From: Paenibacillus andongensis
GTDB taxonomy: Bacteria; Bacillota; Bacilli; Paenibacillales; NBRC-103111
Reading direction: 5' to 3'
Length of the DNA stretch: 64,000 nucleotides
Assembly: GCF_025369935.1 (NCBI RefSeq)
Contig: NZ_CP104467.1
Span: 3,851,001-3,915,000 of the forward strand
Every line of letters starts with the position of its first letter. Within the stretch, counting starts at the first letter, position 1. The translations under genes were made by a program, and so were the position numbers. The notes beneath the pieces are model-generated. The model searched no databases and had not been told where the DNA came from. It saw only the letters and a program-made list of their open reading frames with translations. Shown here one piece after another: positions 50,340 through 58,199 of the stretch.

Positions 50340-50904
50340 TTATTCCACGGTAATTGTCGTGTGCACTTCACCGTTATAATGGCTATCTATAACTTTCTCT
50401 GTTAGCGAAAAGTCGCTTCTGGCTGTGATTAGGTACGTTCCTGCTGGCAGTATCAATAAAATTTCTTCCAGAATCCTGCATCAGGGTCATTAGCGGAGTA
50501 GCTACCGCTTTTAAAAAAAGGATATTCGTGTGTTTCTCCTTGACTCAATTTCGTAGCGGTCACTTCTGCCGTATTCACGCTCTCCATCTTAATCTTTTTG
50601 CCATCTGTCACGGAAAACAGAATGTATGTATGACCGCCCCAGATAAAGATTGACTTGTTGTTTCCAATGTAAGTGAGCGATGCAGAGTAAACGATAGGTT
50701 CGCCTACTTTGAATTTCGTCTTCTCAATGTTCAGTTTCATCTCGAATTGGTCATCTTTGTGAATAAGCTTTGGCTCAGCCATAAACTTCTTAATGGCGGG
50801 GTCCAATGTTGATGGCTCCTGCGTCTTACCATTTTGGCACCACAGGCGGTAAATAGAAGGGTTACTATCAGAAACACAAGATTCACCTTTATGAATTGTT
50901 TCAT
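50340..50904 (-). pseudogene. BsuPI-type lipoprotein gene with two frameshifts
   Basis: Frame 1: GGAGGTG, ATG at 50904, signal peptide ending in lipobox LFTAC (Cys 21). Frame 2, from about 50840: NGKTQEPSTLDPA through FKVGEPIVYSASLTYIGN, typical of BsuPI/intracellular proteinase-inhibitor-like domains. Frame 3, from about 50455: ILLILPAGTYLITARSDFS to a stop at 50340. Together they make a complete lipoprotein of about 187 residues, so two single-base indels broke it. Confidence 0.72.
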
Positions 50905-50988
50905 AAACACTCACCTCCTAGGTGCTTAATAAGCATCATTGATTAGTAGACGTCAAAGGGGGCATGATTGTTCCAATAAATATTGGAA

Positions 50989-52939
50989 GTAGAGTAAAGG
51001 GCTGGAGATCCCAGCCCCTCCTCATCAAACCGTACATGCAGTTTTCCCGCATACGGCTTTCCGACGTTCTTCATCCAGGGCAGTACGGTTTTACCCAAGT
51101 GCATAATGTTTTCAGTCCTGTACGTTGAAGCAGAATATGCATTTCTGACCAATTCCGCTTGCGCTTCCTATGTTTGTTATTCCAGAACAGTCTCAATCTC
51201 CTCAGGATGTACCAGTCCACTTTCGCAAGGAAACGGTTTGCCATACTTCGATCTACATCCAGATGAGCGTAGAAGTTACGCCACCCTTGGATCATAGGAT
51301 TCAGTAGCCCAACCATTTGCTTTAACGGCCAGTTTAACCGTCCTCGGGATGCCGTTTCTTCGTTCAAACGAGTACGCATCTTCTTCATCGCTTTCTTCGA
51401 TGGAAAGCTTCGAAGTCTATACATAACCCCCTTTTTATGGAGATGCGGCATCTTCCTATGGTGAAAGCCAAGAAAGTCAAACCCATCCTGATTCTTCCAT
51501 AGACATACTAACTTTGATTTGGATGTGTTCATGGTCAACTCTAGTTTTCCGAAGATAGCCTTGAGTACATGAATAGCTTCGAGTGCCTGCGGTTTGTACC
51601 GGCATAGAATGACAAGATCGTCTGCATACCTTACTAGCTTGCCCAGATGAGAGAATTGTTTCTCCCATATCGTATCGAGGTAGTTGAGATAAATGTTGGC
51701 GAGAAGAGGAGATATTACACCGCCTTGTGGGCTACCGATCTCCGTTTTGTGCCATACGCCATCCTTCATAACGCCTGCTTCAAGCCACTGTCTAATTAAC
51801 TTTAGAATGCGCCTGTCGCAGATGCGTTCTTCGACCAGTTTCATCAGCTTGCTGTGGGAGATATTATCGAAGTAGCCTGTTATATCTACGTCGACCACCC
51901 AGTTGATGACGCCCCAATTGATGCTTTCCCGGATGCTCTTTATAGCGTGGTGAGCCGACCGTTTGGGGCGAAATCCGTAAGAGCAATCTTTAAAATCTGA
52001 TTCGAATATACCTTCGATCACCAGTTTGGTTGCCATCTGAACAGTCCGGTCACGGACTGTTGGAATACCCAAGGGACGTGCCTTTCCGTCCGGCTTCGGA
52101 ATCTCTTTCCGTTTGACCGGAGAAGGTCGGTATTCCCCATTCATTAGCTGTTGCCTGATCTCTTCGATGAAGGATTCTTCGCCAATCTCTCGGACGATGA
52201 ATTCGATTGATTGTCCATCGATGCCGGCACTTCCACGATTGGTTTTCACTCTTCTCCATGCTTCTTGCAGGATATCTTTCCGGAATACTTTGTCGTACAG
52301 CGCATGAAACTTACGCTTTGGGTTCTCCTTAGCCGCAAGATAGAGGGTATTTTGGAGTTGTCGAGCGTTTTCATTGGTGGCGTTAGCCGTGTATTCGGCA
52401 TTCACTTGCTCTTACCTCCTTGATATCCCGTAAACGAAGTGGGGTATTGCCTTTCGGCGCCCTTCCCTCCCCGGGGTTATGTTGTCCGCCGGATCATTGG
52501 TAGTATGGCCCCCTCCGACTCCCTTCCCGCAGCTCGCCATTTCACCTTTGGGGCTTATAGGTTTGCTTGTTACGAAAAAAAAAACTTCGTGCGGGGGAGG
52601 GTCTCCCTAGTTCCAAACACAACTGTCTCTGCATGCCGATCCCTTTACACCGGAGGGTTCTTTTGCGCTGCATTCCAAGATCTTTGCGCGTTCCATGGCC
52701 TTCGCCGGGGCAGTCGTGGCTCGGCTCCCTCTTATCCCTCCCGGGTTCAGTTTCACGATGCGGTAGGATTCATTTTCATTACGGCCTGCAGATTTGCTTC
52801 ATCGCGCGAGGCGCGACTTTTCACAGGGCTTCAGCCGCCGGATTTCGCCGACGTCTGCCTGCTAGCTACGGGGCGGCTTGGACCTTACCCCGACTGAACT
52901 TGCATCAGTAAGTTGTGCCTAGCTTGGCTAGGCGCGCAC
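50989..52939 (-). mobile_element. Group II intron, copy 2
   Basis: About 1951 bases, same ends as copy 1 (GTGCGCGCC to CTCTAC), domain V at 51027-51059. It differs by two fewer A residues in an A-run of the 5' non-coding part (10 versus 12); the ORF is identical. Flanks rejoin as ATTGGAA|TGTCCGTTAC. The stem GAGGGGCTT/AAGCTCCTC with TTTTT lies just upstream on the intron strand. Confidence 0.9.
51071..52405 (-). CDS. ltrA: Group II intron reverse transcriptase/maturase, copy 2
   Basis: A 444-residue protein identical to that at 34679-36013: reverse transcriptase with YADD at 260-263, maturase domain, no endonuclease domain. Its complete identity, with only an A-run difference in the intron, points to recent retromobility within this region. 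Confidence 0.95.
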   Translation of the reverse strand: MNAEYTANATNENARQLQNTLYLAAKENPKRKFHALYDKVFRKDILQEAWRRVKTNRGSAGIDGQSIEFIVREIGEESFIEEIRQQLMNGEYRPSPVKRKEIPKPDGKARPLGIPTVRDRTVQMATKLVIEGIFESDFKDCSYGFRPKRSAHHAIKSIRESINWGVINWVVDVDITGYFDNISHSKLMKLVEERICDRRILKLIRQWLEAGVMKDGVWHKTEIGSPQGGVISPLLANIYLNYLDTIWEKQFSHLGKLVRYADDLVILCRYKPQALEAIHVLKAIFGKLELTMNTSKSKLVCLWKNQDGFDFLGFHHRKMPHLHKKGVMYRLRSFPSKKAMKKMRTRLNEETASRGRLNWPLKQMVGLLNPMIQGWRNFYAHLDVDRSMANRFLAKVDWYILRRLRLFWNNKHRKRKRNWSEMHILLQRTGLKTLCTWVKPYCPG

Positions 52940-53013
52940 TGTCCGTTACTTGAATGAACAAAAAGAGGAGCTTGCGAAGAAAGCCCCTCAACTATCGTTT
53001 TCCGTTAGCGTAG
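52940..53013. repeat. Intergenic element, L box interrupted by group II intron copy 2
   Basis: TGTCCGTTACTTGAATG at the junction, stem AGAGGAGCTT/AAGCCCCTC, R box CAACTATCGTTTTCCGTTAG. Confidence 0.85.
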
Positions 53014-53046
53014 TGATACACCATCTTTAATGATGCTTTTCCAGCT

Positions 53047-53679
53047 TTATTCGTAAATAGCATCTGTGGTTGAACCGTCTTCGTATAAATAGTTCACGTG
53101 AATCCATTTATCTTTATCTTTATTTTTTGTGTACCACAATGCAATTCTTTCAACTTTGCCTTCATTAGACCAATGAATGAAAATCTGAGCTTTAATGTCT
53201 CCTTGTTCAAGACCCTTAACGTCAATTTTGTTTAAATCATCGTATTTATATCCTTGGATCGGCGATATATCATATCTCCAAACCGCTTGTTGTGAATCAT
53301 CATTCGTCCGTTCTACGCTTGGTTCGCCTAAAAGACCTTTTACATAATTTCTGTCCACTCCGTTAGTTATGCGGTATTGGACCAGCCAAACCTTTTTTGT
53401 TACTACGTCAACATTAGTTGGCTCATTCATAATCGAAATCACATTGTCTTTGTCTGCATACCTTATTCCAAGACCCAAGCTTTCTGCTACAAAACGTACA
53501 GGTACGTAAGCATGACCGTTATAGTTTAATACCGTATATTCACTGTCGATTTCTTTGTTTTGTCCATTCACTTCGAATTTCGCAGGAAACAAATACGCTT
53601 GAATTGTGTCTGAGGCATAAACAGCAGTTGTCGCGGTTAAACCAATTCCGCAAATTAGACCTAAAACAAACTTTTTCAA
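53047..53679 (-). CDS. Secreted stalk-domain protein
   Basis: A 210-residue exported protein. The signal peptide (1-22) is cleaved near VYA. The stalk domain at about 23-80 has the pattern HAYVPVRFVAESLGLGIRY. The C-terminal domain (100-210) contains the blocks WRYDISPIQG and HWSNEGKVERIALWY and is the intact relative of the remnant at 15547-15830. TTG start behind GGGAGTGA. An ECF-like promoter lies about 35 bases upstream. Probably a cell-surface protein. Confidence 0.8.
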   Translation of the reverse strand: MKKFVLGLICGIGLTATTAVYASDTIQAYLFPAKFEVNGQNKEIDSEYTVLNYNGHAYVPVRFVAESLGLGIRYADKDNVISIMNEPTNVDVVTKKVWLVQYRITNGVDRNYVKGLLGEPSVERTNDDSQQAVWRYDISPIQGYKYDDLNKIDVKGLEQGDIKAQIFIHWSNEGKVERIALWYTKNKDKDKWIHVNYLYEDGSTTDAIYE

Positions 53680-53711
53680 AATTCATCACTCCCAATGTTC
53701 ATTCTAACGAA

Positions 53712-53740
53712 TTAGACGAAGCAAATAAGTAATAAGTTAT
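53712..53740 (-). promoter_or_regulatory. ECF-sigma-like promoter of the stalk-domain gene
   Basis: ATAAC, 17 bases, CGTCTAA: the -10 is perfect, the -35 is weaker than in the other copies. Confidence 0.42.
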
Positions 53741-53787
53741 CATTGAAATTGGAATTTTTTACAAAACTTCTATTGGTACGATATTCC

Positions 53788-53870
53788 ACTAATCTGCCCG
53801 TTACTTCAACGAACAAAGCAGACTGCCGTGGCAGTCTGCTCAACTTAACTATCGTATCCGTTTGTTCAAT
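53788..53870. repeat. Intergenic element, last recognisable full copy
   Basis: L box CACTAATCTGCCCGTTAC, stem AGCAGACTGCC/GGCAGTCTGCT, R box TAACTATCGTATCCGTTTG. Confidence 0.85.
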
Positions 53871-53877
53871 AAGAAAA

Positions 53878-53900
53878 ACACCACAGATACTCTGTGGTGT
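53878..53900. terminator. Short perfect hairpin
   Basis: ACACCACAG pairs with CTGTGGTGT around a five-base loop. Otherwise 53871-54025 holds nothing recognised. Confidence 0.6.
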
Positions 53901-54025
53901 GGAATATACCCCAAAACCGTAATTTAAAGACTCATTTGATTCCTTGCACTTTCTCCCTATTACTGGGTGAATCTAACCGTTGCTTGGCTACTACATAGTG
54001 CTGTTACGAGAGGGCCAGCGGTACA

Positions 54026-54616
54026 CTAAAACGTAACTAATACATTTAAATCAAAAGTACCAGTTCCAGCTACTTGAACTGTGCCGTCACCTACCTTACG
54101 TGAACTTCCTACAATTCTTAGATTACCTGGATTATCTTTATCCGTAGGTGTTAATTTCCAATCATACACAATATCTCTATCCCTACCTGTACACAGCCCA
54201 GAGCACTCTAAATCAGCATCTGCAAAGTACACTCCTGGGGATCTCCTTTTAATTCCTGGAGCTCTTAGATGTGAATCAGAGCAACAAGAGTTAGGTTGAC
54301 CTCTTCGACGGCGTTTAAACACTATGAATCCGGTTACGCCGTTTGGCGTCTGGCTACTAGCAATGACAAAACCGTTTCTGAGTAGGCATCTTGCAGCCTG
54401 GAAAAGAGATTTTCCGATTACGAGAAGGCTTCCACAAGGGGCGGCGGATCCCACGATACTAACTTTCCGAATTCTACGTAATGACATAGGACGCAAGGGA
54501 TTCTTTGCCCAAAATAAAAATACGATATCGTTCGATAGGGGGATACTTCTCCCATTCGACTTCTTCTTACTCCCGCCGCATTTACCACAGCCACATCGTA
54601 AGGCGTCAAAATGCAT
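54026..54616 (-). CDS. Cysteine-rich hypothetical protein
   Basis: A 196-residue protein. The N-terminus has the cluster CGCGKCGG followed by KKKSNGRS. The middle is basic with RRRRGQPNSCCSD, and ECSGLCTGRDRD lies near 150. The C-terminus YDWKLTPTDKDNPGN, then a run of short strands ending FDLNVLVTF, looks like a beta-sandwich. The frame extends upstream to 54649, but those codons lie in a terminator hairpin, so ATG at 54616 is used. No good ribosome binding site is visible. No family recognised; a spore-coat or metal-binding role is only a guess. Confidence 0.5.
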   Translation of the reverse strand: MHFDALRCGCGKCGGSKKKSNGRSIPLSNDIVFLFWAKNPLRPMSLRRIRKVSIVGSAAPCGSLLVIGKSLFQAARCLLRNGFVIASSQTPNGVTGFIVFKRRRRGQPNSCCSDSHLRAPGIKRRSPGVYFADADLECSGLCTGRDRDIVYDWKLTPTDKDNPGNLRIVGSSRKVGDGTVQVAGTGTFDLNVLVTF

Positions 54617-54627
54617 AGGATAAGAAA

Positions 54628-54660
54628 AGGGCAGGTCGAATGCAATCATTCGTCTGCCCT
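54628..54660 (-). terminator. Terminator of the ABC/phosphatase operon
   Basis: AGGGCAG..CGAATG pairs with CATTCG..CTGCCCT, then TTTTCTT on the minus strand. It lies about 125 bases beyond the stop at 54784. Confidence 0.75.
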
Positions 54661-54783
54661 GTCTGAAGTTGAATTAATCAATAAATTGTTTGGTTTGACA
54701 GCATAATCAAACCAAATATCATGGATTTCTTTGATCAGTTTTAATTGTTGCACCAGAGCCAGATGTCCTACTGCAAGATAAGA

Positions 54784-55728
54784 TTATAGTTTATTATTCA
54801 AATTGCTTGTTTCATATACCAGCATAGACCCGTGATCGTCATCCGGTACAGCATAAAGACGCAGCTCTTGACCGGTGTTCTCCACGAACACCGGATTACG
54901 GGTAATTACGTGTCCTTGCGGAGAAAACTCAGTGATGGGTACTTCATGAATCGTATCCAACGTTTTCGTGTCTATCAGGGCTAATCCACCCAGCTCGTAC
55001 GGCTTGGAATTGCGGCCTGCAGGATTGACCAGCTCAGAGATACCGCTCAAAATCATTTTCCCTTCGCCTACATAATGACCATCTTGATAATCCACAAAGT
55101 GACTCGAGTTTTCTTTCACAAGCAGCTGCTGCCCATTTTGGTTCCATTCATAGAACTTGCGCGAACCCCAGCTGTTACCTATAAGCTTTCCATTTTGACC
55201 GTCACGGACCAATCCTCCGATATGATCATGGACTCGGAACGATTCTTCTGCTTTCATAGTCTTAGGATCTACTTTGTAAACAATAGATTGGCTGTTGGGT
55301 CGGTATTCGGCGACAGGTACCCAAATATTATTACCATCGAAATCAATACCGCCTGGGTGATAGATGTTCCCTTCACCCAAGGGCATATCATTCACAAGCT
55401 TCCCCTGTTTATCAAAAACAAACAGGTGACCGATTCCCTTTCCAGGAGTACGGTCATAACCGTGCTGGGGCTGGTCATATTTTACTGGCTTTTCGATAAG
55501 TTCAACCGAGGACAAATAGAAGAGGTCCCCGATTCGAACCATTCCTTGTGAGTGATAGTTGTTAAATTGTAGATCAATCTTATCTTTTTGCTCCCATTTC
55601 GTGTTGCGTGTAAGATTTCGGAACTGAGCGATGAGTTTATGGTTATCCATATGTGCTTGTCCTTCCACAGTTAGACTGGGTTTTATTGATTGTGCTTTTG
55701 TTTCTTGATAGTTCAAAATTTTCAACAA
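54784..55728 (-). CDS. Beta-propeller-like protein of unknown function (DUF6454-like)
   Basis: A 314-residue protein with no signal peptide. Repeated strand patterns (YHSQGMVRIGDLFYLSS, GHLFVFDKQGKLV, YHPGGIDFDGNNIWVPVAEY, GSMLVYETS) spaced about 45-50 residues suggest a five- or six-bladed propeller. I recall similar proteins as DUF6454; this is not verified. The TTG start follows AAGGGG. It is the last gene of the operon, 9 bases after the inositol-monophosphatase-family gene. It may bind or process a phosphorylated or lipid-derived compound. Confidence 0.6.
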   Translation of the reverse strand: MLKILNYQETKAQSIKPSLTVEGQAHMDNHKLIAQFRNLTRNTKWEQKDKIDLQFNNYHSQGMVRIGDLFYLSSVELIEKPVKYDQPQHGYDRTPGKGIGHLFVFDKQGKLVNDMPLGEGNIYHPGGIDFDGNNIWVPVAEYRPNSQSIVYKVDPKTMKAEESFRVHDHIGGLVRDGQNGKLIGNSWGSRKFYEWNQNGQQLLVKENSSHFVDYQDGHYVGEGKMILSGISELVNPAGRNSKPYELGGLALIDTKTLDTIHEVPITEFSPQGHVITRNPVFVENTGQELRLYAVPDDDHGSMLVYETSNLNNKL

Positions 55729-55737
55729 GGAAACCCC

Positions 55738-56553
55738 TTAAAGCTCTATCCCTGATAGAAATTCAGAATGAATCTTTCCGTTTGAAGCAACCAATGTGTC
55801 ATGATGCAGCTGATATGGATTACCGTGATTGTCGGTTACTTGACCTCCTGCTTCACGAACAATCAACACACCCGCCGCAGTATCCCAGGGATGTAGACCA
55901 CTATGCCAGAAGCCGGTCAACCTCCCCATGGCGACCCAGCACAAATCGAGACTGGCTGCCCCGTTCATCCGCAGATTGCGGCAGTTTCCCGTCAGCTTGT
56001 CCATCTGCTTCAAAAGATGAGAATTAGGTCCCCATTCCTCAGCCTGGAAGCCTGCGGCAAGCAAGGATTCGCCTAATCGTTTTTCTTTTCCCGCTTGGAT
56101 GGGCTCACCGTTGCGGAAAGCTCCAAAATGTTTTCTGGCATGTAATAATTCATCCGTCAACGGGTTATAAACGACACCGATGAAAGGCTCCTGATCCCGA
56201 ACAATGCCTATCGATACGGCAAAATGGGGAATTCCGTGGATAAAATTGGTAGTACCGTCGATCGGATCAATAATCCAGCCTAAGCCTGATCCCTTTTTCT
56301 GCAAGGCTTCATAGGAATTCACCGTACCGTTATCTTCTTCCGACAAAATCCAATGGTCACTGTAATCCTTTAAAATATGATTCCGCAATAATGATTCGCT
56401 GAGCATATCCACTTTGGTTACTAAATCGGAGCCGTTCTTTTTTTCCTGAATGTCTCCTAAATTGCCCATTCGCCCGCGAATGAGATCCCCCGCTTGTTTG
56501 GCATACGCTATGGCAGACTGTAGTAAGGTTTCTTCATTGGCTTGATTCATCAT
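55738..56553 (-). CDS. Inositol monophosphatase family protein
   Basis: A 271-residue Mg2+-dependent, Li+-sensitive-type phosphatase. Metal-binding motifs are complete: E in LSEEDNG near 73, DPIDGTTNF near 93-101, and WDTAAGVLIVREAGG near 221-235. Substrates in this family are inositol, histidinol or nucleotide-type phosphates. The context, downstream of an ABC importer and a glycerophosphodiesterase-like remnant, suggests work on an imported phosphate ester (inference). AGGATGA precedes the ATG. Confidence 0.9.
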   Translation of the reverse strand: MMNQANEETLLQSAIAYAKQAGDLIRGRMGNLGDIQEKKNGSDLVTKVDMLSESLLRNHILKDYSDHWILSEEDNGTVNSYEALQKKGSGLGWIIDPIDGTTNFIHGIPHFAVSIGIVRDQEPFIGVVYNPLTDELLHARKHFGAFRNGEPIQAGKEKRLGESLLAAGFQAEEWGPNSHLLKQMDKLTGNCRNLRMNGAASLDLCWVAMGRLTGFWHSGLHPWDTAAGVLIVREAGGQVTDNHGNPYQLHHDTLVASNGKIHSEFLSGIEL

Positions 56554-56676
56554 TCATTCATCCTTTACATATGCATCTTGGTTCAGGCTCTATCCGGAGA
56601 GGATTTCCATTTCGCTTGAAGCCGTTCGCGATCACCCTCTGAGAAGATCGAGGGAATCCATTTCTTTATAAGTTAC

Positions 56677-57357
56677 TTAGAGCTCGATAAACGCTGAAAC
56701 CGTTCGGGCCACTCCATTTTCGGATGGAAGTTGTACAGCAGTCATGAGTAAAAGAGCCGCGTTCACCCACTGCGGTTTAAACATAAGTGGTTTGCGCAAC
56801 AGATAGTGCAGTGGGTCCACAGAAACTACCGCTCGCTTAGCTCTTTGTAGGTCATTTGAGAAATATGGCACTTTCGACCGTCCGACATATTTCAAAAATC
56901 ATCATGGGCCAGTACCGGAATGCCGTCCTTCGTTACTCGCACGTCTTCTTCAACGATGTCCGCTCCGAGATTGAGCCCGATTTCAACGGACATCAAGGTG
57001 TTATCAATCGTTGCCAAATCCCTTTCCGCACTGAAAAATCTGCAGCTGCATGCAACCTGTATTCAGATCGCTGATCTTGGCGCGGTATACGATCACCAAT
57101 CTTGTATGAAGAAAGATCGGTGTTGATTTCCAACGTTACGAGCGGTCCGATCGTCACAGAAGCTTTGTCTGCTGTGATGGCGCGAACGGCTCGGGTTACC
57201 ATGCTCTCATCGTCATCGTCGATGTTAAAATAGGTGATCGACACCGGCTGATCGATAGTTTTCCTCTTGGCTGACTGAGGTGAAACTTATTGGAAATATG
57301 CATTTTCGAAGTAGCAGGCGTCACTTGCCCTTGTACATCAAGGATGATTCGGCTCAT
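56677..57357 (-). pseudogene. Decayed glycerophosphodiesterase-like gene
   Basis: It starts with ATG 57357 overlapping the permease stop (ATGA) and reads MSRIILDVQGQVTPATS. Frames then change repeatedly. Later blocks include VTYFNIDDDDES-type sequence, LHAAADFSV, and NTLMSVEIGLNLGADIVEED followed by VRVTKDGIPVLAHDD, the signature of GDPD enzymes after their lost catalytic HRG. A further frame, KRAVVSVDPLHYLLRKP, may belong to the same gene. No intact protein is possible. Confidence 0.65.
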
Positions 57358-58199
57358 GATAGTTTCGCGCTCTCTTCTTTAATCATGCTCCGGATATAAA
57401 AATACCCCATCACGGAGCATAGCAGGAACGTAAAGAAAGCAGTCGCTGCAGCCAGTTGTCTTTCCTGGAATACGTTGAAAATTTGCTCCATCGATACACC
57501 CAGCATTTGCGGTGCATTGGGTCCAAGAAGAAAGGGAGCAGTAAACGAACCGAGAACGCCCATAAATGCAAAGGTGACCGCAACGAGCGTGGTTTTAAAG
57601 GTAAGAGGCAGCACAAATCGGAAAAAGATTCGCAAGCCGCCGGCTCCAACGTCCTTCGCGCTTTCGATAACCGAGTTCGGGACTCCGGATAAGGCGGAAC
57701 CGAGCAGCATGGTCGTAAACGGAATATTAAACCACAATTGGGCGATAATGATCCCTTTCATATCGAAAATGATGCGCGGCAGCGGTCCCGCATGCGCCGT
57801 CTCCAAAATGCGGGCGATCCAACCATGGTTGCCCAGCAGCTGGATTAAACCGTACGTAGCGATAACGGACGGAATAAAGATGGGAATCATGTACGTTTTG
57901 CGAATCAAGCCAGCCAATGCTCCGGTATTGAATCTCATGTATACGGCCAGCGCATAGCTGATGATCAGCACGAGAATGACGGAAATGATCGTAACTTCCA
58001 GTGTGAAAATGATGTTTGACCGCATCAGCTTATTTGTAAATAAATATTGATAATTGGACAAATCGTAGCCGCCGGCCTTGTTAGTTAAGCTTTCTTTAAA
58101 CGAAATGACAATCGGAATGACAACGGTGACGAACAGCAATAAAAAAGAGGGGATTACCATAAGTAATCCCAATATCCCCATTTTCACCTGTTTGCTCAT
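57354..58199 (-). CDS. ABC transporter permease
   Basis: A 281-residue inner-membrane protein with six helices. The EAA-type cytoplasmic loop lies near 185-205 (ESAKDVGAGGLRIFFRFVLPL), which docks on the ATPase. It is of the type paired with family-1/6 binding proteins (iron, putrescine or phosphonate-like). It overlaps the binding-protein gene by 4 bases. Fourth transport gene of the operon. Confidence 0.92.
   Translation of the reverse strand: MSKQVKMGILGLLMVIPSFLLLFVTVVIPIVISFKESLTNKAGGYDLSNYQYLFTNKLMRSNIIFTLEVTIISVILVLIISYALAVYMRFNTGALAGLIRKTYMIPIFIPSVIATYGLIQLLGNHGWIARILETAHAGPLPRIIFDMKGIIIAQLWFNIPFTTMLLGSALSGVPNSVIESAKDVGAGGLRIFFRFVLPLTFKTTLVAVTFAFMGVLGSFTAPFLLGPNAPQMLGVSMEQIFNVFQERQLAAATAFFTFLLCSVMGYFYIRSMIKEESAKLS

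Noticed and set aside
370-53870. The repeats as a CRISPR array or as REP/BIME elements
   Set aside because: Spacing is irregular (hundreds to thousands of bases), whole genes lie between copies and no cas genes are present; the two-box-plus-variable-stem layout also differs from REP sequences.
370-53870. Calling the elements proven attC sites
   Set aside because: The boxes deviate from RYYYAAC/GTTRRRY, the CCGTTAG boxes are direct repeats, many stems work as terminators, operons with core functions lie among the units, and no integrase gene is visible here.
54324-54623. Plus-strand frame of 99 codons opposite the cysteine-rich gene
   Set aside because: Its composition looks like an antisense shadow; the minus-strand frame is twice as long and has cysteine motifs.
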